Shown here piece by piece: positions 18,545-26,790 of a stretch of 39,315 nt of DNA. Every line of letters begins with the position of its first letter. Positions within the stretch are counted from its first letter, which is position 1. Origin of the DNA: Candidatus Pacearchaeota archaeon (GTDB lineage Archaea; Nanobdellota; Nanobdellia; Pacearchaeales; GW2011-AR1); assembly GCA_018304055.1 (NCBI GenBank), contig JAGVWY010000005.1:1-39315 (forward strand), written 5' to 3'. The notes under the pieces were generated by a model. It was not told the DNA's origin and searched no databases. It worked only from the letters and a program-made list of their open reading frames with translations. A program made the position numbers and the translations under genes.

Positions 18545-19198
18545 ATGACTGTTATAACTGAATTTACACAAGGGATAATTAATTTGTTTATTTCTTTTGT
18601 AGGAACTCTAGATTATTTAGGAATTTTTATTTTAATGGCTATAGAAAGCTCATTTATCCCTTTTCCAAGTGAAGTTGTTTTAATTCCAGCAGGAGTTTTA
18701 GTTCAACAAGGCAAGATGAATTTTTTTCTTGTTTTATTTATGGGAATTTTAGGGAGTTTAACTGGAGCATTATTTAATTATTATCTCGCTTTACATTTAG
18801 GAAGAAAAACCGTTAACTCATTAATAAAAAAATATGGAAAAATATTTTTAATTGATGAAATTAAGCTAATAAAAAATGACCATTTTTTTGAGAAGCATGG
18901 ACCTATTGCTACTTTTGTAGGAAGATTAATTCCTGTTATAAGACAGTTAATTTCTCTTCCTGCAGGATTTTCACGAATGAATTTATTTAAGTTTTCATTG
19001 TATACTTGTTTAGGAGCAGGTATATGGAGCTTTATATTAATAGCACTAGGATATTTGTATGGAGACAACATGGAGGTTATTAATAAAAATCTTGATGTTA
19101 TAACGCTAGTACTTATTTTCTTGTCTTTATTAATAGTATTAATTTATGTAATGAAAAAAAGAAAACGTTATTTTAATAAAGAAGCTACATCAGTATAA
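18545..19198 (+). CDS. DedA family (SNARE-associated) membrane protein
   Basis: MAIESSFIPFPSEVVLIPAG...FVGRLIPVIRQLISLPAGFSRM. Internal start at MTVITEF. Confidence 0.85.
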   Translation: MTVITEFTQGIINLFISFVGTLDYLGIFILMAIESSFIPFPSEVVLIPAGVLVQQGKMNFFLVLFMGILGSLTGALFNYYLALHLGRKTVNSLIKKYGKIFLIDEIKLIKNDHFFEKHGPIATFVGRLIPVIRQLISLPAGFSRMNLFKFSLYTCLGAGIWSFILIALGYLYGDNMEVINKNLDVITLVLIFLSLLIVLIYVMKKRKRYFNKEATSV

Positions 19199-19737
19199 AC
19201 AGGTATTTCTTTAATTTTGAAAAGCTTAACTAAAAAAAACCATATGCCTGCAACAATCACAATGCTCAAACCATACCAAAATAATTTATGAGTAAAATCA
19301 AAAAACAAAAATCCTTCATGAAACCATATAGAAAAAAGAGAGATTCTTAGTATGTTTATTACAAGTAAAGAAAATACAGCTAATAAGGTAGCGAAAATTC
19401 TTTTTTTAAGATCCATAGGGATTGAGAAAATTAAGATAAGCAATAATAGATAGGCAGAGCCAGCAATACACGCAGGAATAATTTCCACTAATGTTAAATT
19501 ATTTATGATTATATTTTTTTCTGCTATTTCAACATCATAAAAAATATCTAAGAGCCAGGAAGAGGGATACATGGTTATTGGATAAAAAATTATATAGACT
19601 ATTTTTAAAGACAAAACAAGTAATAAGATGAATAAGTATCTTAAAAAAATTGAATAAATATTTTTATCTGATTTTTTCTTTTTATTAATTTTATGTATCT
19701 TTTCTTTTTTATTTACTTTTTTCCCTCTTTTTTTCAT
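19168..19737 (-). CDS. Archaeosortase/exosortase-family protein
   Basis: Polytopic, with the Cys/Arg/His pattern EIIPACIAGSAYLL..., LLVINILRISLF, FFDFTHKLFWYG. Confidence 0.7.
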   Translation of the reverse strand: MKKRGKKVNKKEKIHKINKKKKSDKNIYSIFLRYLFILLLVLSLKIVYIIFYPITMYPSSWLLDIFYDVEIAEKNIIINNLTLVEIIPACIAGSAYLLLLILIFSIPMDLKKRIFATLLAVFSLLVINILRISLFSIWFHEGFLFFDFTHKLFWYGLSIVIVAGIWFFLVKLFKIKEIPVYTDVASLLK

Positions 19738-19840
19738 GTATATACTAAAGGAGGATGTTTTAAATATCTATCTTTCACATTCTCAATCTTTAATTATTTG
19801 TTATGAATATCTTTAAATATTACCATAATTCATATTATTT

Positions 19841-20074
19841 ATGAAAAAAATATTATACAAGAATATTGTTGTAGATTATAATGTGATGGTTGGAAAACCA
19901 GTTATAGATGGAACAAGAATACCCATTGATTTAATAATTGAATTAATGGCTCAAGGAACAACAACTAATGAAATATTAGAAGATTATCCGAATTTAAAAA
20001 AGGAGGATATTATAACAGTATTAGAATATGTTGCAAAAGTAGTTAGAGGTGAGAGTATTTTACCTGTCAGCTGA
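19841..20074 (+). CDS. DUF433 antitoxin-like protein
   Basis: GKPVIDGTRIPIDLIIELMAQGTTTNEILEDYPNLKKEDI is the DUF433 signature. Confidence 0.85.
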   Translation: MKKILYKNIVVDYNVMVGKPVIDGTRIPIDLIIELMAQGTTTNEILEDYPNLKKEDIITVLEYVAKVVRGESILPVS

Positions 20075-20080
20075 TTTTCA

Positions 20081-20434
20081 ATGGTAAGGTTTCTAGTAGA
20101 TGAGAGTTCTGGAAAAAGAATTTCAATTTTTTTAAAGTCTAAAGATTTTGATGTTAAATTTGTTGGTGATGAAATGCACAAGGCAGATGACCTAGATATT
20201 TTAAAGAGTGCAGAAAATGAAAAAAGAGTTTTAATAACCAATGATAAAGATTTTGGAGAGTTGATATTTAGACTAAAAATGCCAAGTTCAGGAGTTATAC
20301 TCCTAAGGTTAAAAAAAGATAATTATAAAAATAGAGAGAAGTATTTAGAATTTTTATTAAATAACTATTTGAACAGATTAGAAGATAATTTTATAGTAAT
20401 AGATGAATCAAGTGTAAGATTTAGAGAAATTTAG
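20081..20434 (+). CDS. DUF5615 PIN-like toxin
   Basis: RFLVDESSG...RVLITNDKDFGEL...SGVILLRL, directly downstream of DUF433. Confidence 0.8.
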   Translation: MVRFLVDESSGKRISIFLKSKDFDVKFVGDEMHKADDLDILKSAENEKRVLITNDKDFGELIFRLKMPSSGVILLRLKKDNYKNREKYLEFLLNNYLNRLEDNFIVIDESSVRFREI

Positions 20435-20578
20435 TTTTGATTAGAACACAATTTTTATATTTTATTGTTTCATGTTTACTGCTTCATAATCTTCATCTCT
20501 GTAAGGCCTTACCTCTATCATGAGAATTAATTAAGATAGTTGTTAATAAATATTTGTACAATAAAATTGGTTGTTTTG

Positions 20579-21496
20579 TTATTTTTTGCTCATTAAAAAA
20601 TCACAAAACATTGAATAATTTTCAGATGTTGAAGCTGCAATAATTCCGTTCATTGATTCAAAGCCTGTTCTTTCATTTCCATTCAAATCTCTAAAAATCC
20701 CTTCTAAATCAGTAATAATCTTCCCAGCTGCAACAGTATCATAAAAATGATGTTTATCTTTTCCCTTTACCATATAAATATCACAAGAACCAGTAACAAT
20801 ACTCATTAAATTTTTTGAAAGAGAGCCGAGAGGTCTTTTAATCGAAACATCTAAAAAAGTTCTCATTTCATCTAATCTCGTTCTTATGTTATCATCGAAA
20901 AATTCATACCTTTCGGATATCCTAAGTTCTTTAAAAGAACTCCGAGATTTTTTTGGTGATAGTTTATATTTTTCAATTAAGTTTCTATTCGTATCAATCT
21001 CGTCCAAAACATCATTAGGTATTCTATAAACATTTTTATTAACATCAACAATTCTTTCCCTGCCGAATGGATAAGAAATTACACTAAGAGGAATAGTTCC
21101 ATCATTCATAACAATGGCTAAAGTAGAAGCAACTTCTGTTCCACCTCCCTTCAATTCTGCAGAACCATCAACAACGTCAACTACTACTATTGGATATTCT
21201 CTGTAAGTAGGAGTTATATTTAATCTATCATCCAAAAAAATACCTGCACCTGGAATAATATCCTTTAATTCCTTAACTCTATCTATCAATATTCTATTAA
21301 TAACTTCTTCAGCTCCTTCAAAGTTTTCTCTCTTCACCAAGATTGTGTGAGGAAGCCTCGTTGCTATCATTTTTTCAACTTTATCAAAATAACTGTGACT
21401 TAGTTTAATATAAACTTCCCAGAAATCTACTGATGGAGGAGATAAATTAATTTCGGCCATAAAATTCTTTATAGTTTCCAATTGTCCTTTGAACAA
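20579..21496 (-). CDS. Inositol monophosphatase/FBPase-superfamily protein
   Basis: VVDVVDGSAELKGGG resembles the DPIDGT motif. C-terminal VTGSCDIYMVKGKDKHHFYDTVAAGKIITDLEG resembles the WDiAAG motif. Confidence 0.6.
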   Translation of the reverse strand: MFKGQLETIKNFMAEINLSPPSVDFWEVYIKLSHSYFDKVEKMIATRLPHTILVKRENFEGAEEVINRILIDRVKELKDIIPGAGIFLDDRLNITPTYREYPIVVVDVVDGSAELKGGGTEVASTLAIVMNDGTIPLSVISYPFGRERIVDVNKNVYRIPNDVLDEIDTNRNLIEKYKLSPKKSRSSFKELRISERYEFFDDNIRTRLDEMRTFLDVSIKRPLGSLSKNLMSIVTGSCDIYMVKGKDKHHFYDTVAAGKIITDLEGIFRDLNGNERTGFESMNGIIAASTSENYSMFCDFLMSKK

Positions 21497-21590
21497 CTAA
21501 ATATTCCCCTTCTCTGTTTAATTGATCATTCATTTTATTTTAAAATAAGTAATCTTATAAAGTTATTTATAGAGTTTTATCTATATTTAT

Positions 21591-23282
21591 TTACAAAGTT
21601 TCTTTAGGAGCAACCATGCTTCTAATCACTAGAATTATTGCTATTATCAAAATTATATTAACTACTATTATAAGATAGATAAACCAATTATTCCTTATAT
21701 GCTCAATAATTGGTCCTATTTGAGGCTCTTGTGTTTGGCCTATAAGAATGGTAACTTTTTGTTCTTTTGTCATTCCATCAAATGAGGTTTTTATTGAAAA
21801 TGTTTTTTCTCCTGATGCTGTTGGAAGAATATTCAAAACAACATTTGCCTCTCGTGATTCCCCTGGCGCTAAGATTAAAATTTGAGGGTCTATAGATACA
21901 AGATTAGACCATTCTGTATTTCCTGTTACTGATAAAATATAATTTGTTTGTTTAGTTCCTGTATTCTTTAAATTTGCATTTATAACTACTTGTTTTCCCG
22001 CAATAGCTTCAGGAGTTTCTGGGTCAAGTTGTGCAGTTATTACTACATCTTTTACTTCAGTAGTTGGTGGTAGTTCTTCTTCTAAACAATTTCCTTCAAC
22101 AGTAAGTTGTTGGGTAAACCTTCTATCTGAGGTTATATCATACTCGTCATTATCTTCATCATAATCATAATAAGTTCTAAATTCTAATGTATAGCTTTTT
22201 TCCTGCGCATTTTTAGGAACAACAAAGTCAAAATCAACTAATTCTGAATCTCCTTCATCTAAATCTCCCCTTACAATTTTTTCTAAATTTAATTTAAGTT
22301 CAGAATTAACTAAAGTTACTTTAACCTGGTCTTCATAGTCCTCATCCCCAATATTTGCAACCTCTCCTGTTAGCTGAACAGTTTCTCCACATTGTGCTGG
22401 TGATGGCTCTACTTTAATATTGCTGAATATTACATGCCTGTCTTCATCTGTTTCTCTTTCTCCGCTTATAGTCTGGTAGAAATCATGGCTCAAATCTGAT
22501 GAACGTGAAACACATAACATATCCTCTCCAAGAGCACTATCATCACTAAATGTTTTAACAACTAATTTATAATTTCCATCTTCAAAATCAGCAGGTATTG
22601 TGAATTTGAAAAGAGCTGTTTCTTTATCTCCATCTTTTATACTTCCTAAATCTATTTGTTCGTCATCTAAACTATCCAAATCTCTTGTTATGTCCCTTCC
22701 ATTTTCATCAAATAGTCCAAGTTCAACGAACACATCGCTTAATTTTTCATCTCCCCTATTTGAAACCTCTACTTCAATTTCAATCTCATCTAAAGGCGAC
22801 CATTCATCATCATCTCCATCACTGTTTTTCATATCAACGTTTCTTATTTCTAAATCTGTTCCTATTTCTCCATCACTACAGAAAGAGCCAATAAAACTTA
22901 TAGGTAAAATTATTTTATCATTAGTAAGAGTATTATTTGAATCAAACTCTACAATTTCAATGTTTCCAGAATAGGTTTTCCCAACACTTATTTCATCATA
23001 ATTCACATTTGCACTAATAGTTATTGTTTGGGCTGAATTAATATCTGTAATATCTCCAGAAGAAGTAAAATCTATGAATACTTGATTATCTTGAGCAATT
23101 TGAGGGAAAGTTATTTGATAGGTATGAGTTTGATTACCAGTTGGAGGGGTTAATATAAGATTAAGCGAAGTAGTAGGTTCTGTAAATTTTAAAGAAGTTG
23201 GAGCAACAGTATGCGTTGCAGTTATGAAAGCAAGAGTTAAAAAAACCGTCAATAAACTTGCAGTTATTATTTTATGTTTCAT
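21591..23282 (-). CDS. Exported CARDB-type protein with C-terminal TM
   Basis: Signal peptide, LSDVFVELGLFDENG and NTGTKQTNYILSV repeats, C-terminal YLIIVVNIILIIAIILVI. Confidence 0.75.
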   Translation of the reverse strand: MKHKIITASLLTVFLTLAFITATHTVAPTSLKFTEPTTSLNLILTPPTGNQTHTYQITFPQIAQDNQVFIDFTSSGDITDINSAQTITISANVNYDEISVGKTYSGNIEIVEFDSNNTLTNDKIILPISFIGSFCSDGEIGTDLEIRNVDMKNSDGDDDEWSPLDEIEIEVEVSNRGDEKLSDVFVELGLFDENGRDITRDLDSLDDEQIDLGSIKDGDKETALFKFTIPADFEDGNYKLVVKTFSDDSALGEDMLCVSRSSDLSHDFYQTISGERETDEDRHVIFSNIKVEPSPAQCGETVQLTGEVANIGDEDYEDQVKVTLVNSELKLNLEKIVRGDLDEGDSELVDFDFVVPKNAQEKSYTLEFRTYYDYDEDNDEYDITSDRRFTQQLTVEGNCLEEELPPTTEVKDVVITAQLDPETPEAIAGKQVVINANLKNTGTKQTNYILSVTGNTEWSNLVSIDPQILILAPGESREANVVLNILPTASGEKTFSIKTSFDGMTKEQKVTILIGQTQEPQIGPIIEHIRNNWFIYLIIVVNIILIIAIILVIRSMVAPKETL

Positions 23283-23456
23283 TTTGTTATAATTTCTTAG
23301 TTATAACAGGTTTTTAAACTTTGTTGTTTTTGAAAATATAATATTTTATCACTTTTATCAGATAAAAATTTTCATTTATAGGAAACCAAAAAAAAGTCTT
23401 TTTGTTAATCTTTGTTTGTTATATCCGAAGAGAACAAGACTCTAATGTTTGATATA

Positions 23457-23545
23457 TAGAGAATTTTGAAAAACCCAAGAAATCAAAATTCTCTAAGAAG
23501 GACTTTGACGAATTTCCTTCGGAAAACGGGGTAAATCAAAGTCCT
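23457..23545 (+). repeat. Family A twin-hairpin element, copy 2
   Basis: TAGAGAATTTTGA(23457-23469)/TCAAAATTCTCTA(23483-23495); AGGACTTTGA(23499-23508)/TCAAAGTCCT(23536-23545); inner TTTCC-TTC-GGAAA. Confidence 0.75.
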
Positions 23546-23574
23546 GTATAGATGATAATTCAATTCGAGAATAA

Positions 23575-23955
23575 TTATCCTTTTAAAATTTTATTGTCTG
23601 AAACAGGTTTTTTTTCAGCCCTATATATATCTGCAAATTGAGGAGTAACAATTATAATGTTTTCTCCAAAACCAGCAATATTTCCCTCTAATGCGTCAGC
23701 AGTTTTCTTTATTTTTGAGATAGCCCTCTTTAACTCTAATATATCTTTTGATCTTAAAGGCTTGATATCTATTACTGCAATTGTATAGCCCTCTCGTAAA
23801 GAATTTAAAATAATCGTAACATCTTCAAAGCTTTTCAGAATAAATGGTCTCACAAGAACTTTAGATTTTTTTACTTCTCTTCCGAGGTCTATTTCAATAT
23901 ACTCTTGGCCATTATCTGATGATGAAAAAACTTTCTTTAATTTATCGAAAACCAT
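23575..23955 (-). CDS. sepF: SepF-like FtsZ membrane anchor
   Basis: N-terminal amphipathic MVFDKLKKVF, VLVRPFILKSFEDVTIILNSLREGYTIAVIDIKPL, LEGNIAGFGENIIIVTP. Confidence 0.85.
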   Translation of the reverse strand: MVFDKLKKVFSSSDNGQEYIEIDLGREVKKSKVLVRPFILKSFEDVTIILNSLREGYTIAVIDIKPLRSKDILELKRAISKIKKTADALEGNIAGFGENIIIVTPQFADIYRAEKKPVSDNKILKG

Positions 23956-24077
23956 GTATACAAAATAAAGATGAAGTTTATAAATATTTCTGTGTTAAAT
24001 TTTGAGAGCTGTAATAAAAAGTTTTTATTAGGATAAAAGATAATAGACTTTATAAATATAATGACCATGAGAAATCT

Positions 24078-24404
24078 ATGGAAAAAGAAACTAAGAATGA
24101 TAAATTATTAGAAAGATTGACTTTATCCCAGAAAGTTGATTATACTCTATTAGAAGGAAAGTTAGGAATTTTTTGTTTTGTAAGAAGAACAGACGAATAT
24201 ATTCAAGCCATAAGAGAACATTTAGAAGGAGGTATCCTTCCAAGAGAAATGATTTTTGCGAGAGTTTATAGGGATATTATGTATAATATGACAGAGGGTA
24301 ATAAGTTTTTTCAGGATTCTCCTACTTTAATTGCTTATTCGGTTGAAGAGGTTTATCAAGCCTTTAAAAAAGAATTAGATGAATATGAAAAGTCAATGAA
24401 ATAA
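24078..24404 (+). CDS. Hypothetical protein
   Basis: 108-aa ORF in a gap with plausible codon use; no family recognised. Confidence 0.6.
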   Translation: MEKETKNDKLLERLTLSQKVDYTLLEGKLGIFCFVRRTDEYIQAIREHLEGGILPREMIFARVYRDIMYNMTEGNKFFQDSPTLIAYSVEEVYQAFKKELDEYEKSMK

Positions 24405-24734
24405 TTATTTAATTTTGTTTAAAACATCTTTTTTTAACTCATCGAGCTGTTTTTGGACTGTCTCTTCCTGTTTTTCTATTGATCTTAACCTTAAATCAAT
24501 CATATCTCTCCTTTTTTTCAACTCTTTCTCGATTTTTTCTTTATCTGACTTAACCATGATGTTGCCTATAAGCTTGAAAATTTCATCTTTTGACTTATTA
24601 ATTTCAGTAAGAGCATTTTCTGTCTCGTTTAATTCTACCTGAAATGCCTGCTTCTGCATCATAAGATTATTCAAATTCTGCTCGTAAAGCTGTAATTCCT
24701 TAATCTTCTCCTGTGTTTCTTTGTCTATATTCAT
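24405..24734 (-). CDS. pfdB: Prefoldin subunit beta
   Basis: Coiled-coil ELQLYEQNLNNLMMQKQAFQVELNETENAL...YKLIGNIMV-like motif (IFKLIGNIMVKSDKEK). Confidence 0.85.
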   Translation of the reverse strand: MNIDKETQEKIKELQLYEQNLNNLMMQKQAFQVELNETENALTEINKSKDEIFKLIGNIMVKSDKEKIEKELKKRRDMIDLRLRSIEKQEETVQKQLDELKKDVLNKIK

Positions 24735-24745
24735 TATAAGAATTA

Positions 24746-24883
24746 TTAAATAGCTTTAATTTTAACCACGTTTTTTCTTGGCTTGTAAAACATTTTTGAT
24801 CTGCAATTGGGACAGAGAAATCTCTTTTCTAAAGCTGTATGAGATATCTTCTTGCTGCACTTAAAACATTTATAGGTGACCAT
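24746..24883 (-). CDS. rpoP: DNA-directed RNA polymerase subunit P (missed by the ORF track)
   Basis: Reverse complement translates to MVTYKCFKCSKKISHTALEKRFLCPNCRSKMFYKPRKNVVKIKAI*, a 45-aa zinc-ribbon protein. Confidence 0.85.
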   Translation of the reverse strand: MVTYKCFKCSKKISHTALEKRFLCPNCRSKMFYKPRKNVVKIKAI

Positions 24884-24891
24884 TCTCGTAT

Positions 24892-24981
24892 GGAAACCTA
24901 AGGTTTCCCTAAACTCAAACTTTGACTTTGTTTTTTATTCATTTTGCCAAAGTCCAAGTTCTCGCAAGTCACCCTTCCTAA
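24892..24981 (-). promoter_or_regulatory. Family B structured leader, copy 2 (upstream of rpoP)
   Basis: On the minus strand: TTAGGAAGGGTGACTTGCGAG, AACTTGGACTTTG(24960-24948)/CAAAGTCAAAGTT(24930-24918), TTGAGTTTAG, GGAAACC-TTA-GGTTTCC, ATACGAGA, then ATG. Confidence 0.75.
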
Positions 24982-25065
24982 GAGTGATTTTCAATTTAAT
25001 TTTATTTATCTTCATTCTCGTATGAAAACTTTTTCTATTTATTATATATTACAAGCTTTTTAAGT

Positions 25066-25284
25066 TTATTGATTTTTTAAAAAATAAATATGGCTAGTAA
25101 ACTTTTTGTTGCATTTCTTGCATTGCCAAATTCCTTTTGAAATCCTCTTTGCAGTTCCATTGCAGAAGATACATTTTTGGTCTTTTCTTTGCAAAGACTC
25201 TATCTCTGCAATTTTAGTTCTTACTCTTCTTCCATATCTAGGTCCAAACCTTCCTGCTGATTTTACTTTTTTAGTTTTTGGCAT
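25066..25284 (-). CDS. rpl37ae: Ribosomal protein L37Ae (eL43)
   Basis: MPKTKKVKSAGRFGPRYGRRVRTKIAEIE...CIFCNGTAKRISKGIWQCKKCNKKF. The start given in the ORF track lies inside the tRNA gene. Confidence 0.9.
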   Translation of the reverse strand: MPKTKKVKSAGRFGPRYGRRVRTKIAEIESLQRKDQKCIFCNGTAKRISKGIWQCKKCNKKFTSHIYFLKNQ

Positions 25285-25337
25285 TTTTATGTATAGTGAG
25301 TTTATTTTTAAAGGTTTTGATTGAAGCGAACTTGTGA

Positions 25338-25410
25338 TGGGGATGCTGAGATTTGAACTCAGATCGCAAGCTCCCAAAGCTCGAAGGCTACCAGGTTACC
25401 CCACATCCCC
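25338..25410 (-). tRNA. tRNA-Pro (TGG)
   Basis: Reverse complement GGGGATGTGGGGTAACCTGGTAGCCTTCGAGCTTTGGGAGCTTGCGATCTGAGTTCAAATCTCAGCATCCCCA. Acceptor GGGGATG/CATCCCC, anticodon loop TTTGGGA, GTTCAAATC T loop. Confidence 0.95.
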
Positions 25411-25450
25411 TCATTTAATTAGTAATTAAACTGATTTATAAATATAATTA

Positions 25451-25885
25451 TTACAATCTCTTAATTAAATTTTCTGGAGGGATAATTTCTTCTATAAAAC
25501 CTCTCATGGCTATATCTGCTAGTTCTGATGAAGACAAAATGGTTCTTGGTTTTTCGTAGGAACAATACTTTTTAATTCCATAAGCAAAACCCATTTCAGA
25601 ACAAACACCATTCCCAACATACCCTTCTCTACCTCCATAAACATAAACGATATCTGTTTCCAGTATTCTATGTCTATGGAGTTCCATATTTCTCCAAAAT
25701 GCTTCAAATAATTCTGGTTGGGAAATAATTAATTTATTTCTTAATAACCAGGGTTTTTTAGGATGAAGAAACTCATTCGGCACTGGTATCTCGGTTCTAA
25801 TACCTGCTTCTTCTAATTGTTTTTGAAGCTCTAAAACATCAGGATAAAACCTAAAACTACTACATATCACAATTGAAATCGCCAT
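25451..25885 (-). CDS. Nucleoside 2-deoxyribosyltransferase-like fold protein
   Basis: DIVYVYGGREGYVGNGVCSEMGFAYGIKK. Confidence 0.5.
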   Translation of the reverse strand: MAISIVICSSFRFYPDVLELQKQLEEAGIRTEIPVPNEFLHPKKPWLLRNKLIISQPELFEAFWRNMELHRHRILETDIVYVYGGREGYVGNGVCSEMGFAYGIKKYCSYEKPRTILSSSELADIAMRGFIEEIIPPENLIKRL

Positions 25886-25925
25886 TAATCAAATAAATAG
25901 ATAAATTTTATAAACCTTTTTGAAT

Positions 25926-26642
25926 TTATTTTTTCTTTTCTTGTTTTGCAGGGGATTTAGCAACGGGCTTTTCCGTAGTTGTTGAGGATTTTGCAGCAGC
26001 TTTCTGCTCTTTAGCTGGTGTTTTACCTGGTGCTGTAGTCTTATCAGTTTCTTTCGTTTCTTCTTCTGGTTTTGGAGCTGCGGCAGCGGCTTTAGCTTCT
26101 TGCACAGCTTTATATTCTTGAAAGAATGATTGGAGTGCTTTTCTCTTTTCACCATCAGTTATTTCTTTTCCTTCATTAATTTCTTCATCATATTTTCCTT
26201 TTTCTACTTCTTCTGTTATTTCTTTGGGATCTTTGTTTTCTACCAAAAGTCCCATAGAAGCGCAGCTTCCTAATATTGATTTCACTGCTTTTTTAAGGTT
26301 TTTTTCAAGCATACTCACATATTTTATTTTTGCTATTTTTATTACATCTTCAATAGATGCATTTCCTACTTTTGTTACAGAAATCTTGTCAGAACCTTTC
26401 TCTAATGAAAGTTCTTTTTTTAATAATTCAGAAATTGGAGGAGAAGACACTTTAATAGCAAATTCTTTTGTTTTTTCGTTAACATCCAGCTCTACTGGAA
26501 CTTTCATGCCCTTGAAGTTTTTCGTTGCTTCATTAATGTTGGAAATGACTTTTCCTAGGTTTATACCAATAGGTCCAAGCTGCTGAGCTACTGCCGGACC
26601 TGGTTTCATGTCTCCACCTTCAATTAATAATTTTATTTGCAT
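25926..26642 (-). CDS. rpl11: Ribosomal protein L11 (uL11) with long low-complexity C-terminal tail
   Basis: IEGGDMKPGPAVAQQLGPIGINLGKVISNINEATKNFKGMKVPVELDV...GSCASMGLLVE. Confidence 0.95.
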   Translation of the reverse strand: MQIKLLIEGGDMKPGPAVAQQLGPIGINLGKVISNINEATKNFKGMKVPVELDVNEKTKEFAIKVSSPPISELLKKELSLEKGSDKISVTKVGNASIEDVIKIAKIKYVSMLEKNLKKAVKSILGSCASMGLLVENKDPKEITEEVEKGKYDEEINEGKEITDGEKRKALQSFFQEYKAVQEAKAAAAAPKPEEETKETDKTTAPGKTPAKEQKAAAKSSTTTEKPVAKSPAKQEKKK

Positions 26643-26643
26643 A

Positions 26644-26686
26644 ATCTAAATCCAAGGAACCAAGTTTCCTTAGATGTATCCTCCTT
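26644..26686 (-). promoter_or_regulatory. L11 translation-initiation hairpin between a strong SD and the AUG
   Basis: Minus strand AAGGAGG(26686-26680) ATAC [ATCTAAGGAA-ACTTGG-TTCC-TTGGAT-TTAGAT, 26675-26644] T ATG. Confidence 0.6.
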
Positions 26687-26718
26687 CAATTGTCTTCGAT
26701 GTATCTTTCCTCAAATTG
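26673..26718. repeat. Imperfect direct repeat in the Spt5-L11 intergenic region
   Basis: GATGTATCCTCCTTCAATTG (26673-26692) and GATGTATCTTTCCTCAAATTG (26698-26718). Confidence 0.6.
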
Positions 26719-26790
26719 CTGCTTTGCAGTTTTCTCTTTTGTTTATTTAACTTTTTATGTTGAAATAATATTTGTTTAAAAAACTTTGGT

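Noticed and set aside
20496-20515. GTAAGGCCTTAC 12-bp palindrome between the toxin gene and the IMPase-like gene
   Set aside because: A single short palindrome with no second copy or flanking conservation seen.
21534-21550. TTATTTTAAAATAA palindrome
   Set aside because: Expected by chance in AT-rich intergenic sequence.
22600-22974. Ser-rich + strand ORFs opposite the CARDB protein
   Set aside because: Antisense shadow of acidic and Ser codons; no signal or family.
25285-25377. 31-aa N-terminal extension of L37Ae in the ORF track
   Set aside because: Overlaps the tRNA-Pro gene; the conserved start is MPKTKK at 25284.
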